The position numbers and the translations under genes were made by a program. This document shows positions 6,210 through 15,605 of a stretch of DNA of 64,000 nucleotides, one piece after another. Origin of the DNA: Paenibacillus physcomitrellae (GTDB lineage Bacteria; Bacillota; Bacilli; Paenibacillales; Paenibacillaceae); NCBI RefSeq assembly GCF_002240225.1, contig NZ_CP022584.1:3208594-3272593 (forward strand). Direction: 5' to 3'. The first letter of the stretch is position 1; each line of letters begins with the position of its first letter. The notes below the pieces were generated by a model that saw only the letters and a program-made list of their open reading frames with translations, had not been told where the DNA came from and did no database searches.

Positions 6210-8363
6210 TCAGGGCAGGCGCCGCAGCAAAATCAGCCGGCTGTCATAGTCGCCCGACAGCGGCATCGGCAAGCCGATGTTCATCAGGGTGGAGCCGTGC
6301 CAGACGGATGCCTCAGTATCAGAGGCGGCAGAGACGTCGGTGGCATCGGCTGCGGCTTCCGGAGAGAATGTCACCATGTAGCGGGCGTCAGGCTCCAGTC
6401 CCTGCAGCGGCAAACGTTTCTCCGCGTAGCCGAAATACTGAGCCTGCTGGAAGGCAAACACGGCAATCTCCTCCCCGCCCCGGCCGACGTATTCCCATGC
6501 CGCTAAGTCGCCGCTGCGGAAGGATGCTGTCCGGTAGAGGTCTCCCCCGGCGATCAAATGACGGATCCGCTTGTATTGCTCCACGTACCGCGCGGCCTCG
6601 GCCAACTCCTCCTCCGGCCAGTTGCCGATGTTGGCCCCGACGCCCAGTCCGCCCAACATGGCGCTGTGAAAGCGGAACGACAGCGGCAGGCGCCGCCCGT
6701 TCATACCGTGCGGCGATTCCGTCACCCAGCACATCATCACGGACGGGCTGTAGACGTAAGAGAAGCCCTCCTGAATCGTCAGCCGGTCACGTGCGTCGGT
6801 ATTGTCGCTGATCCAGGCCTGATCGGCATACCGCAGGATGCCGAGGTCAATCCGCGCCCCTCCGCCCGCGCAGGTCTCAAACTCCACCTGCGGGAATCTG
6901 CGCCTCAGTTCCGCCCAAATCTCGTACAGATGCTGGACATGCTTAATCCATACGGAGTTTGTCTCACGATCCTCCAAAGACGTTGTTCCTGGTTCTGTAA
7001 CCGTCCGGTTCATATCCCATTTAATGAAGGAAATCTCGTATCGGCTTAGCAGCTCCGTCATGAAGTCAAGCACAAACGCCTTGACTTCGGGAAGCCCCAA
7101 ATTGAGCATCAGCTGGTTGCGAAGCAAAGTTCCCTCGCGTCCGGAGAATTGATAAACCCATTCGGGATGCTGCCGGTAAAGGTCGCTGTCCGGATTGACC
7201 GACTCGGGCTCAACCCACAGGCCGAAATCCATACCGAGCTGTTTAACCTCGTCGATCAATTCCTCCAGCCCGTTCGGGAATTTCTGCGGATTGACCCGCC
7301 AGTCTCCGAGCCCCGCCTTGTCGCTGCTGCGCCCGCCGAACCAACCGTCATCCACTACAAACCGTTCCGCGCCAAGCTGCGCGGCACGTTTGGCCAGCTT
7401 GATCTGCTCCTGGACATTCACGGCAAATTCCGTGGCTTCCCAGGAGTTGTACAGCACCTTTCTGACCCGGGTGCCGGGCAGGATCACATCGCTTTGATAC
7501 CTGTGCAGGTTCCGGCTCATCTCTCCAAAGCCCCCGGCGGTAAATCCGCCGGTAAACACCGGCGCCGTAAAGCTTTGGCCGGGCTGCAGAACAAAAGCAC
7601 CGTCAAAATCGTTGATCCCGCCGACGACGCGGAGATGCCCAAAGATAGATTTTTCCAGGACGAGCTTCCAGTTACCGCTCCAGCCAAGCGCGCCGAACCA
7701 AACCTTGCCGCCCGTTTCCGACGCCGTTCCGTCGTCGACCGCAAACCAGGGATTGGCGTGCGGCCCCGTGAAGCCCTGTCTGGACTCCAGCACTTTTTTG
7801 CCTTCCGAAAGCGGCTGCGTTCTGAGCTGGTATTCCCCCGCCCACCGGCCGGCCACATGCGTCAGCCGCGCCGACGGCATCGCCGGAACCGACCACGCGG
7901 CCGACATGATCTGATCGATGCGCACGGGCTGCTCCTCGTCGTTGTAGACCGTCACTTCCCTTTCGATCAGGTCATGCTCTCCGCTCACCCGGTAGCCGAT
8001 CTCGGCCCGCAGCCGGTAATCGGCGTCTGCAAGCCGCACGATCAGGCGGTCGTCCGCCAAAATATCGTGCCCTGAATACCGCAGCTTCAAATCGCGAACC
8101 CCGCCCGCAAACTTCACCTTCAGGCAGGGTTCGGCGTAATGGCTGCCGCCCCAGCCGCCGTACTCCTCCTTGTCGCGGTTCACCTCCGCGTCAAAGGAAG
8201 AATGCAGCCACGGCTTCAGCAGGGGGGCGCACTCCCTGGCCGCAACCGGCTCCCCCCAATACAGATGCTGCACCGTACCCCCGCTGCCGATGCCAAACAC
8301 ATAAGAAGTACGGTTCGTGCGGATTTCAAATATTTGTTCCTCGGCAAAATAAGTAATGGCCAC
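6210..8363 (-). CDS. Alpha-galactosidase, GH36
   Basis: Protein of 717 residues, usual length for GH36 enzymes of the AgaA/RafA type, which cut alpha-1,6-linked galactose from melibiose, raffinose and stachyose by a retaining mechanism. The nucleophile is D450 in FIKWDMNRT and the acid/base is D520 in ISDNTDARD; the 70-residue spacing is that of known members. The N-terminal beta domain covers about 1-300, the barrel 310-620, and a beta domain closes the protein. There is no signal peptide, so it acts on sugars brought in by the ABC transporter encoded just upstream. The start is GTG 8363 with GGAGGG nine bases away. It is the last gene of the operon, 41 bases after the permease stop. Confidence 0.93.
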   Translation of the reverse strand: MAITYFAEEQIFEIRTNRTSYVFGIGSGGTVQHLYWGEPVAARECAPLLKPWLHSSFDAEVNRDKEEYGGWGGSHYAEPCLKVKFAGGVRDLKLRYSGHDILADDRLIVRLADADYRLRAEIGYRVSGEHDLIEREVTVYNDEEQPVRIDQIMSAAWSVPAMPSARLTHVAGRWAGEYQLRTQPLSEGKKVLESRQGFTGPHANPWFAVDDGTASETGGKVWFGALGWSGNWKLVLEKSIFGHLRVVGGINDFDGAFVLQPGQSFTAPVFTGGFTAGGFGEMSRNLHRYQSDVILPGTRVRKVLYNSWEATEFAVNVQEQIKLAKRAAQLGAERFVVDDGWFGGRSSDKAGLGDWRVNPQKFPNGLEELIDEVKQLGMDFGLWVEPESVNPDSDLYRQHPEWVYQFSGREGTLLRNQLMLNLGLPEVKAFVLDFMTELLSRYEISFIKWDMNRTVTEPGTTSLEDRETNSVWIKHVQHLYEIWAELRRRFPQVEFETCAGGGARIDLGILRYADQAWISDNTDARDRLTIQEGFSYVYSPSVMMCWVTESPHGMNGRRLPLSFRFHSAMLGGLGVGANIGNWPEEELAEAARYVEQYKRIRHLIAGGDLYRTASFRSGDLAAWEYVGRGGEEIAVFAFQQAQYFGYAEKRLPLQGLEPDARYMVTFSPEAAADATDVSAASDTEASVWHGSTLMNIGLPMPLSGDYDSRLILLRRLP

Positions 8364-8404
8364 CTGAGAATCCCTCCGTTTTTTTGTCAGTCAGAGTCAA
8401 CCGG

Positions 8405-9223
8405 TCAGCCTTTGACGGCGCCGGCCGCAATGCCCTTGACAATAAATCTTTGCATGATCAGGAAAAAAACGATAACCGGGATCATCCCCATCACGGCGTA
8501 GGCAAACGCCAGGTTGAGATCGCTGCTGTATTGACCGAAGAAGAAGTACTGCTGCAGCGGAATCGTGCGATAATGGTTATCCTGCAAATAAAGCAGCGGC
8601 AGCAGAAAATCATTCCAGATATATAAAGCGTTCAGCACGATTACGGTCGCCGTCACCGGTTTCAGCAGCGGGATGATGATGCGGATAAAAATGCCCGGCG
8701 TAGTGCAGCCGTCGATCTTCGCCGCCTCCTCGATCTCCCGGGAAATCTGGCGAATAAAAGCGGTATAGAACAACACCCCGGTCTGGATGCCGAAGCCGCC
8801 GTAGATCAAGATGATCCCCCAATGCGTATCCAGCATATGGAGCGTTTTGCCCAGCTTGTACAAAGGCAGCATCGTCACTTGAAACGGAATCATCATGCCG
8901 GACAGGAACAGCATGAACAGAATATTGTAAAAAGGCTTGTTCCGCCGGGCAATCGCGTATCCAGCCAGCGCGGAGACCAACACGATCAAAGCGACGGACA
9001 ACACGGTGATGATCAAGCTGTTCATGATGGCCAGCGGAAATTTGGAGGTTTCCCAGGCATGGGCAAAGTTGGCGAAATTCAGGCTGGACGGCAGCGCGTA
9101 AAAGCTGTCAAACGTCTGCTTCGCGGTTTTCAGCGACATCAGCAGGGCCACGTAGAGCGGAAACAGGAATACCAGCGCCAGCAGCGAAAAAACGGCTAAC
9201 ACGGCAGCTTTGTTTGATTTCAT
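8405..9223 (-). CDS. Carbohydrate ABC transporter permease (MalG-like)
   Basis: Protein of 272 residues with six membrane segments, the first at about residues 8-28 and the last near 240-260. EEAAKIDGCTTPGIFIRIIIPLLKP is the EAA loop that docks the shared ATPase subunit. The start ATG 9223 shares one base with the upstream permease stop (TGATG), so the two are translationally coupled; a GTG three bases earlier is also in frame. It forms the channel with the next protein. No ATPase is encoded in the operon, so a general MsmX-type ATPase elsewhere probably powers it. Confidence 0.9.
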   Translation of the reverse strand: MKSNKAAVLAVFSLLALVFLFPLYVALLMSLKTAKQTFDSFYALPSSLNFANFAHAWETSKFPLAIMNSLIITVLSVALIVLVSALAGYAIARRNKPFYNILFMLFLSGMMIPFQVTMLPLYKLGKTLHMLDTHWGIILIYGGFGIQTGVLFYTAFIRQISREIEEAAKIDGCTTPGIFIRIIIPLLKPVTATVIVLNALYIWNDFLLPLLYLQDNHYRTIPLQQYFFFGQYSSDLNLAFAYAVMGMIPVIVFFLIMQRFIVKGIAAGAVKG

Positions 9224-10101
9224 CACATTTCCACTTCCCGTCTTCTTGAAATGGACATCTGCACGATGGTCACGATAACCAGGATCAGGAAAAACATCAT
9301 CGAAAGCGCCATCCCGTACCCGCCTTTAAACGAGGAGAACGAGGTCCGGTAAATATAGGTGGACATCACATCGGTAGCAAAGCCGGGACCGCCACCGGTG
9401 GTGACGAACACCAGGTCGAACACCTTCAGCGAGCCGGTAAGCACCAGCAGCAGATTGATTGTCACCGACGGAGCCAACAGCGGCAGGGTCACGTGCAGGA
9501 AGGTCTTCCAGGAGCCGGCCCCGTCGATCCGGGCGCTTTCACTCAATTCGCCGGGAATGCCCTGCAAGCCGGCGATGTAAATGATCATCGGCGAGCCTAC
9601 ACCCTGCCACAAGGCGATTAGGATCAGCCCGAACAATGCGGTGTCCGGATTGCCCAGCGGACTGGACGCGTCGATGCCGAAATGGCTCAGCAGATTCGGA
9701 ATGCCCGTGCTGTAGTTGTAGCTCCAGACAAATCCGGCCAGTACGATGGAAATGACGCTGGGCAGGAAAAAGATCGTACGGAACAGATTGCGCAGCGGCA
9801 AAAAAGAGTCCAGCACCAGCGCCAGCAAAAGCGACAGCACGTTGACCAGCACGGTTAAAATAAGGGCATATTTGAACGTGTGCCATAAGGCGCCCCAGAA
9901 ATCGGGGTCATGGAAAGCAGCCACGTAATTGTCAAACCCAACATTGCCAAACGAATTGGACACGCCGTCCCAATTGGTGAAGGAATAGCGGGCGCCCATT
10001 ATCAGCGGAATGATGACTGCCATCACAAACAAGCAGATGCCCGGCAGCATAAACAGGAGATACCACATTTCGTTTCGTGCGGTTCGTATCAAGTTTTCCA
10101 T
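9223..10101 (-). CDS. Sugar ABC transporter permease (MalF-like)
   Basis: Protein of 292 residues from ATG 10101, chosen because GAGAGGAT lies upstream; a longer in-frame reading from 10194 would run back through the hairpin and into the binding-protein gene. Six membrane segments start with MWYLLFMLPGICLFVMAVIIP. ELSESARIDGAGSWKTFLHVTLPLLAP is the EAA loop. It pairs with the MalG-like permease to carry alpha-galactosides. Its start is 69 bases after the binding-protein stop, with a terminator-like hairpin in between. Confidence 0.9.
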   Translation of the reverse strand: MENLIRTARNEMWYLLFMLPGICLFVMAVIIPLIMGARYSFTNWDGVSNSFGNVGFDNYVAAFHDPDFWGALWHTFKYALILTVLVNVLSLLLALVLDSFLPLRNLFRTIFFLPSVISIVLAGFVWSYNYSTGIPNLLSHFGIDASSPLGNPDTALFGLILIALWQGVGSPMIIYIAGLQGIPGELSESARIDGAGSWKTFLHVTLPLLAPSVTINLLLVLTGSLKVFDLVFVTTGGGPGFATDVMSTYIYRTSFSSFKGGYGMALSMMFFLILVIVTIVQMSISRRREVEM

Positions 10102-10121
10102 AGGCTTATCCTCTCCCCATG

Positions 10122-10148
10122 AAAAAGGCACAGGCTCTTGCCCGTGCC
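10122..10148 (-). terminator. Partial terminator between binding protein and permeases
   Basis: On the minus strand GGCAC-GGGC-AAGA-GCCT-GTGCC forms a GC-rich hairpin (plus 10127-10148) followed by TTTTTC. It sits inside the operon, just after the binding-protein gene. Such elements lower downstream expression so that the binding protein is made in excess. Confidence 0.75.
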
Positions 10149-10169
10149 TTTCTCCGGTCATCTCTATTT

Positions 10170-11519
10170 TTATTTGTGATTTTTGCTCACCCAAGCGTCC
10201 ATATCGGCGATCATTTTATCCTCGGTCGTCTTCTTGAAGAACAGATTCTGCAGGTTTTGGTCGAATTGAGCCCGCCAGTCGATTGTGGTTTTAGCCAAAA
10301 AGAGCTGGGAGTCATAGGTTTGCGCGTTATCGAAATAAGGCTGCAAATCTTTGAGCGCCGGAGCGATATCGGTCGATGTGCCCTTCACGTAGCTGAGCGA
10401 CTTGATGTTTTGAACCCAGGCGTCCCCGCCTTCCTTGCTGGACATGAACTCCAGGAATTTAAGGGCGGCTTCTTTATGTTTGGTGTTGCTGCCGATCGCC
10501 AGGGAAGCGTCCGCGTTGAAATCAAGCTTGTTCAGGCTTTCGTCGTTGCTGAACGGATAAGGGAAGTACCCGAGATCGTTGTTGTACAGATCGGGATTTT
10601 TCTTTTCGATATCCGGCAGCGGCCAGGTGCCCATGTACATCATGCCGACGTCGCCTTTGGCAAACAGGTCGACGGCCCCATTGTAATCGACGCCAAGCTG
10701 GTCCTTGTTGCCGAGCTCAAACAGCTTCAAAGCGTGATCCAACGTCGTTTTCACAGCCGGATTGTCGGCGAATTTTGCCTGGCCGGTTTCGATTTTATCG
10801 AAGAAGTCCGGCTGGCCGGCCACCAGAGCGGTGTTGCTCGGCAAATCGCGGGTGTCCCACATCGTCAGCGTCCAGCCGTCTTTCCAGCCCAAAGCGAACG
10901 GCGTTTTGCCGGCGGCTTTGATCTTCTCCGCTGCGGCGATCATGGCGTCCCAGGTTCTTGGCACTTCGATGCCAAGATCGCGGAAGATTTTTTTGTTATA
11001 GAAGACGGCAATCGGATTGGCGTTAAGCGGCATAATGTAGTTCTTACCGTCCGTTGCTTGCCCTTTTACCACATTTTCGTCAAAGTTGTTCAGGAACGGT
11101 TGACCGGTCAGGTCCATCAAATAACCGCCGTCCGCAAACAGTTGAGTGTTAAATCCGGCGTTCAGCGTAAACACGTCGATAATGTCGCCGCCCGCCAGCT
11201 TCGTTTTCAGCAGCGTGTAGTAATCGTCATATTTAACGGGCTGAACCTCAACCTTGATGTTCGGATTTTCCTTCTCGAACTGCTCGACGATTTGGTTGAT
11301 TTGATCAGTGAAATCGCTTTTAAAATGCATGAATTTAATCGTTACGGGTTTGCCGCTCGTGTCTTCCGAAGCGCTTGCGTTGCCCGAGGCGTTCGTGTTG
11401 CCCGAGGCGTTGGCGGAGCCTGCCGAGTTACCTGACGACGATCCGTTATTGCTTCCGCATGCGGCAAGCAGGAAGCTGAACAAGGCGATGCAAAGTCCCA
11501 GCGACATCAACTTCTTCAT
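10170..11519 (-). CDS. Extracellular sugar-binding lipoprotein (family 1 SBP)
   Basis: Protein of 449 residues. A lipoprotein signal peptide ends in LLAAC, with C21 the lipidated residue, followed by a Ser/Asn/Gly-rich linker to about residue 55. The mature part is a family 1 solute-binding protein: VTIKFMHFKSDF, the FEKENPNIKVEVQPV block, and a GDVGMMYMGTWPLP segment near 260. It is anchored to the outer face of the membrane and passes sugar to the two permeases. With the GH36 gene, alpha-galactosides such as melibiose or raffinose are the likely ligands. ATG 11519 has AAGGGGG upstream. It follows yesN after 126 bases. Confidence 0.92.
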   Translation of the reverse strand: MKKLMSLGLCIALFSFLLAACGSNNGSSSGNSAGSANASGNTNASGNASASEDTSGKPVTIKFMHFKSDFTDQINQIVEQFEKENPNIKVEVQPVKYDDYYTLLKTKLAGGDIIDVFTLNAGFNTQLFADGGYLMDLTGQPFLNNFDENVVKGQATDGKNYIMPLNANPIAVFYNKKIFRDLGIEVPRTWDAMIAAAEKIKAAGKTPFALGWKDGWTLTMWDTRDLPSNTALVAGQPDFFDKIETGQAKFADNPAVKTTLDHALKLFELGNKDQLGVDYNGAVDLFAKGDVGMMYMGTWPLPDIEKKNPDLYNNDLGYFPYPFSNDESLNKLDFNADASLAIGSNTKHKEAALKFLEFMSSKEGGDAWVQNIKSLSYVKGTSTDIAPALKDLQPYFDNAQTYDSQLFLAKTTIDWRAQFDQNLQNLFFKKTTEDKMIADMDAWVSKNHK

Positions 11520-11553
11520 TATTTTTGTTTCCCCCTTCGATCTTGTGCTTAAG

Positions 11554-11587
11554 CAGAAGGCCGGGTACCATCAGCCCGCCGCTTCTG
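11554..11587 (-). repeat. Inverted repeat in the leader of the binding-protein gene
   Basis: CAGAAG (11554-11559) pairs with CTTCTG (11582-11587), extended by CGGG/CCCG inside. It lies 35-68 bases upstream of the binding-protein ATG. There is no T-run in the minus direction, so it is more likely an mRNA stem or an operator than a terminator for yesN. Confidence 0.4.
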
Positions 11588-11645
11588 TTTCTATCGTACC
11601 GGTCAATCCCGGGCAGGGTAATAAAATAAATTGGCGGGTTCATGT

Positions 11646-13268
11646 TCAATTTTTTGTGTTTGCCCCAGATCCCAAATGTGCTTCCCGGTACTCCGAGGGG
11701 GTGAAGCCGATGCTTTTCTTGAACACCTGGCTGAAATAACGCTGGTTCTCGTACCCCACCAGCTCGGAGATGTCGCTGATTCTCCGGTCGGAGGAAACGA
11801 GCAGCTCGCAGGCCTTTTCGATCCGTTTTCTCGTCACATATTCAATAAAATTCTCGTTGGTGGCCATTTTAAACAGCTTGCTCAAATAGCTTGGGTCCAT
11901 ATGAAACCGGGTCGCAACGTCGATCAGGCTGACATCCTCAAAATAATGGACCTCCAAATAGCGGACGACGCCGTCGATCAAACCGGCCGACTCCGGCTCT
12001 CGGCGGGTTTCCCCGTAAGCCTGAATTGCCGAAATCCATGGTTTGAGCAGCGCATAAACCGCCCCTTCGTCCAGCACCGCGGCGATAGCCTGCGGATCAA
12101 ATACGGGCGGGAAAGCGGCATCCGCCCCTTTCAGCTCCGACAGCGCAGCCTCCATAATTTTGGACAGCTCCGCCTGAATCCGGGCAATGGTAACGGCCGG
12201 GCCAGCTCCCACCCTGTTCATGTAGTCCTCCAGCAAACGGCGGCTTTCCTTCGCATTGCCGCCGGCAAAAGCCTGCCGGATAGCCTGCAGATCGAACGAA
12301 TTTAAAGCCCCGGCCCCGCCGCTTTTATCCGTCCCTTCATGTGCGCCAGGAGCCTCGTCCGCCAATGCGATCGTCAGCCCCACTCCCTTCAGAGCCTGAG
12401 CTGTAATCGCCTGGTTCGCTTCGCGGTAAGCCTCCGGCAGTCCGGCCAAGTCGCGGGCCGCGCCGCTGACGCCGGCCAGCACATCCAGCTTCAGCATCCG
12501 CTGCATCGCCTGCTGGAAGTCGGCCAGCCACTTGTCCAGCCGCCTGTTCTCCCGCAGTTCTTCCGGTACGATCAGACAGATGCGCTGCCGGTCATCCGAT
12601 TTGTAGACCAGCGCCGCCTCGTCCTGCAGAAGCTCATGCAGAATATTTTCAATGCTGAACATCAGCAGGTCGGCATTGCCGTGAAACTTCGTACGGGCCG
12701 CCTCCCCAAACCGGCGGAACCTCATGACGACAAGGCGGTAGTCCGTCATTTCGCCGATTTGCAGCTCTTTAGCCTGGAAAGCGATATCGCTTTTGTTGAC
12801 AATCCGCTGTCCGGTTACATTTTGCAAAAAAACGCTCCGCTTCAGTTGGCCGATCTCCCGGCTCTCCTTCCGCTGCTGTTGAAGGGTCATGTATTTGCGG
12901 CTCTGCTCCATCGCCTTGATCAAGGAGGTCCGAAGCTCCGGCAGAGCCACTGGCTTCAGCAGGTAGTCGCAAGCCTGATATTTGATGGCGGCCTGTAAAT
13001 ATTCGAATTGTGAGTATCCGCTGATGACAATGGTAAAAATGTGGCCGTACCGCTCGTGAAGCGCTTTCAGAAAATGCAGTCCGTTCATGACCGGCATGTT
13101 CATGTCGGTCACGACAATATGCGGTTTGCCGAGCTCGATCAGCTCCAGTGCTTCTTCGCCATGCCGGGCTTCAGCGATAACCTCCACATCCAGGGACAAC
13201 TCGCCGATCATTTTGCAAATCGCCTTGCGGCCCAAAGCTTCGTCATCTACAACCATCACTTTATACAT
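11646..13268 (-). CDS. Response regulator, YesN type (AraC output)
   Basis: Protein of 540 residues. Residues 1-125 are a receiver with acidic pair D8-D9 and phospho-acceptor D55 in VVTDMNMPVMNG. A middle region of about 130-425 has no clear motif, as is usual in the family. The C-terminal 100 residues are an AraC double helix-turn-helix (SLIDVATRFHMDPSYLSKLFK and ISDISELVGYENQRYFSQVFK). It should bind the operon promoter and turn on sugar uptake genes when phosphorylated by the YesM-type kinase. It overlaps that gene by eight bases. Confidence 0.92.
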   Translation of the reverse strand: MYKVMVVDDEALGRKAICKMIGELSLDVEVIAEARHGEEALELIELGKPHIVVTDMNMPVMNGLHFLKALHERYGHIFTIVISGYSQFEYLQAAIKYQACDYLLKPVALPELRTSLIKAMEQSRKYMTLQQQRKESREIGQLKRSVFLQNVTGQRIVNKSDIAFQAKELQIGEMTDYRLVVMRFRRFGEAARTKFHGNADLLMFSIENILHELLQDEAALVYKSDDRQRICLIVPEELRENRRLDKWLADFQQAMQRMLKLDVLAGVSGAARDLAGLPEAYREANQAITAQALKGVGLTIALADEAPGAHEGTDKSGGAGALNSFDLQAIRQAFAGGNAKESRRLLEDYMNRVGAGPAVTIARIQAELSKIMEAALSELKGADAAFPPVFDPQAIAAVLDEGAVYALLKPWISAIQAYGETRREPESAGLIDGVVRYLEVHYFEDVSLIDVATRFHMDPSYLSKLFKMATNENFIEYVTRKRIEKACELLVSSDRRISDISELVGYENQRYFSQVFKKSIGFTPSEYREAHLGSGANTKN

Positions 13269-15051
13269 GGCTTTCCCCCCGCTGTTTGTTTGGAATAAGG
13301 ACGGTCACCGTCGTTCCCTCTCCGGGACGGCTGTCCACCTTCAAGCCGTAGGGTGGACCGTAATATAAGGTCAGTCGCTCATGCACATTTTTTAAGCCGA
13401 CCGACCGGCCCGAAAAAATGCCCGCTGACGGGCTTTGCAAAGCAAGCTGCAGTTCGGCCAGCTTCTCTGCTTCCATGCCCGGGCCATTGTCCCGGATCGT
13501 GATCCGGATATCGTCTTCGTCCCTGGCCGCCTTCACGCCGATGGTGACCGGATGATCGTCGTCTTTGCCCAGGGCGTGCACGATCACATTTTCCAGAATC
13601 GGCTGCAGTACAAACCGGATGATCGCACTGTCCATCAGCTCCGGCTCAACCTGAAATTCCGTCTGCAGCAAATCCTCGAACCGAAACTGCTGGATGTACA
13701 AATAGTTGTTCAAATGCGCCATTTCCTGGCCGATCGTGGACTCCATATTCCCCTCATAAAAGCTGTAGCGGAACATATCCCCCAGAGCCCGGCACATTTC
13801 ATGGATTTCATAATCGCCGGTCAGCACGGCCTTGCCGCCTATCGTCTGCAGCGTATTGTACAGAAAATGCGGGTTGATCTGCATTTGCAGGGCCAGAAAC
13901 TGCGCCTCTTTGTTCCGAAGCTGCAGCTCGTACTCCTGCTCGATCAGCTCCCGGATCGTCCCGGTCATGAAATTGAAATTTGCGGTCAGCTCGGAGAGGT
14001 CGTCCTTCCAGCCGTTTGGCTTGAGCGTGACATGGAAATTGCCGCTGCGGACAGCGCGCATCGCTTTGCCGAGATAGCGGATCGGTTTGGTAATGAACTG
14101 CTGGGACAGCAGGGAGAAGAAGGATATGACCAAAATGACCAGCAGCAGTACGATCACCGTGATGCGCAGCGTGGTTTGCCGGTTCTTGGCCAATTCCGTA
14201 CTCGGATAAACGATGCTGAGCCCGATGTTGGAATGATCCAGCAGGGAGCTGCTGACCAGCAGGTTTTGACCGTCCGTAAAATGCAGCTTATGTTCATTGC
14301 TGTCGTCCAGCACGGAAGGAGGGACGAAGGGCGCGATCCATTCTTTGTAATCATCATTCGTCCGGTAAAATACCTCGCTTTGATCATTTTGCAGAACGAT
14401 TGCGTTGGGCGGGCGGTTGTATTTTTCCATAGCCTTGGCGAAATCCTTGCCTTGTATATAAAACACAAGCGTGCCGAATTTTTTCTTGTAAAAAGGATCG
14501 TATATCGTCAGCGCGTACACAAAAAGATCCTGCCGCAAAGCGGGATCCTTGTAAGTAAACATCAGGGAATGCTGAAACGGCAGATCCAGAATCTCCTCAT
14601 AATGCGGAACCTGCCCGTCCAGCTTGATCGCGTCGTAGCTGTCGGCCCGCGTCCAGCTGTCCCGCAGCGTATTGTCCTTGCCGAGCACCATGATCTTGAT
14701 GATGTCCGCGTTCTGGCTGACCACCAGCCGATAGTAGCTGGCCAGCGATTCCCTGACGTCGATGATATTGGCGTCGTTGTAATTGGTGCCGTTCTCCATC
14801 AGATCGATCACCCGCTTAAAACCATAGACCTGCAGGGCCGACATGGAAAAGCTGCGGAAATACTGATCCAGATAATCCGATAAATAACCGGCGTTCTGAT
14901 CGGAGCTGCGGACCATCGTCCGTTCCAGGGAGCGGGTGCTGGACTGATAGAACAAAAAAGACAAAATAAGCAGGGGAACCAACGAGATCAGCACCGTGCT
15001 CCATGTGATTTTGGTCCGGATACTCCGGTTCATGAACAACCGTTTGATCAT
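13261..15051 (-). CDS. Sensor histidine kinase, YesM type
   Basis: Protein of 596 residues. Two membrane segments (about 18-38 and 295-318) flank an extracellular dCACHE-like sensor. A HAMP domain follows (FITKPIRYLGKAMRAVRSGNF), then the His_kinase block FLALQMQINPHFLYNTLQTIGG with the phospho-acceptor His in NPHFLYN. The C-terminal ATPase has IRDNGPGM and GVGLKNVHERL-like motifs (SVGLKNVHERL). It likely senses alpha-galactosides or the loaded binding protein. ATG 15051 has a perfect AGGAGG eight bases upstream. It is the first gene of the six-gene operon. Confidence 0.93.
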   Translation of the reverse strand: MIKRLFMNRSIRTKITWSTVLISLVPLLILSFLFYQSSTRSLERTMVRSSDQNAGYLSDYLDQYFRSFSMSALQVYGFKRVIDLMENGTNYNDANIIDVRESLASYYRLVVSQNADIIKIMVLGKDNTLRDSWTRADSYDAIKLDGQVPHYEEILDLPFQHSLMFTYKDPALRQDLFVYALTIYDPFYKKKFGTLVFYIQGKDFAKAMEKYNRPPNAIVLQNDQSEVFYRTNDDYKEWIAPFVPPSVLDDSNEHKLHFTDGQNLLVSSSLLDHSNIGLSIVYPSTELAKNRQTTLRITVIVLLLVILVISFFSLLSQQFITKPIRYLGKAMRAVRSGNFHVTLKPNGWKDDLSELTANFNFMTGTIRELIEQEYELQLRNKEAQFLALQMQINPHFLYNTLQTIGGKAVLTGDYEIHEMCRALGDMFRYSFYEGNMESTIGQEMAHLNNYLYIQQFRFEDLLQTEFQVEPELMDSAIIRFVLQPILENVIVHALGKDDDHPVTIGVKAARDEDDIRITIRDNGPGMEAEKLAELQLALQSPSAGIFSGRSVGLKNVHERLTLYYGPPYGLKVDSRPGEGTTVTVLIPNKQRGESHV

Positions 15052-15071
15052 CTGGGGTTCCTCCTGCTAGG

Positions 15072-15108
15072 TTTGTGCGTTTACAAGCCATGGTATTTTG
15101 CCATTGTA
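15072..15108 (-). promoter_or_regulatory. Candidate -10 box and cre site before yesM-like gene
   Basis: On the minus strand TACAAT (plus 15103-15108) is a good -10 hexamer, though I find no clear -35. About 20 bases downstream, TGTAAACGCACAAA (plus 15072-15085) matches the CcpA cre consensus at 12 of 14 positions. A roadblock position after the start point would give glucose repression of the operon. The match is by eye. Confidence 0.35.
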
Positions 15109-15605
15109 TCACACAACGCATCTCCTTAAGGCCATATTGTCATCCACACAACACGACAAACCGGCAGGACGGTTACCGTCCGCCCGGACTCCGGGTTGAA
15201 TCGGCATCCGGCCTTTGGAACCGCTAACCGCTGTCAGGCGGCTCTTTGCCGGCGCCCATCGCAGTTTGCTGTTAATCGCACATCCGCAAGTGAATCATGG
15301 ATACTTCCCTACCCTTACTTTATCCCCGCCGCCCCGGAAATCCAATTGACTAAATGCGGTGTATGATGGATTATATTCTTATTTATCATCACAGCTATTC
15401 GTATATTCGGAATTTTAGGTTATAAGGGTTAGTTGTCGGTCAAATTCTTATACAATAATTTATTGATATGCGTGCACACGTATAATGGGTTCAGGCGGTG
15501 AGATATTGCTGCTCTTAAAGTTTTCTTTGAGCTTTATAAGTAAGCAACCTGCCGTGTTAAAATAGAGAGGAAATCGTATTAACTTCAGAGAGCAGGGTCG
15601 CTTAA
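15109..15605. other. Intergenic region between divergent genes
   Basis: About 500 bases without a gene. TTGACT (15356-15361) with GATTAT 17 bases on is a weak plus-strand promoter. TATAAT at 15481-15486 is a perfect -10 hexamer, but the only upstream TTGATA is 12 bases away, too close. The half-palindrome CGTGCACACG lies directly before it. I see no RNA gene. Confidence 0.3.

Noticed and set aside
7149..8075. Plus-strand frame of 308 codons
   Set aside because: Antisense of the GH36 enzyme, whose catalytic motifs are clear.
10119..11435. Long plus-strand frame of 438 codons
   Set aside because: It is the antisense of the binding-protein gene, which has a signal peptide, lipobox and operon context.
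13435..14883. Plus-strand frame of 482 codons
   Set aside because: Antisense shadow of the YesM-type kinase; no motifs and an odd His/Gln-rich composition.
15463..15486. TTGATA and TATAAT as a promoter for the methyltransferase gene
   Set aside because: The spacer is only 12 bases; kept only as a note in the intergenic entry.
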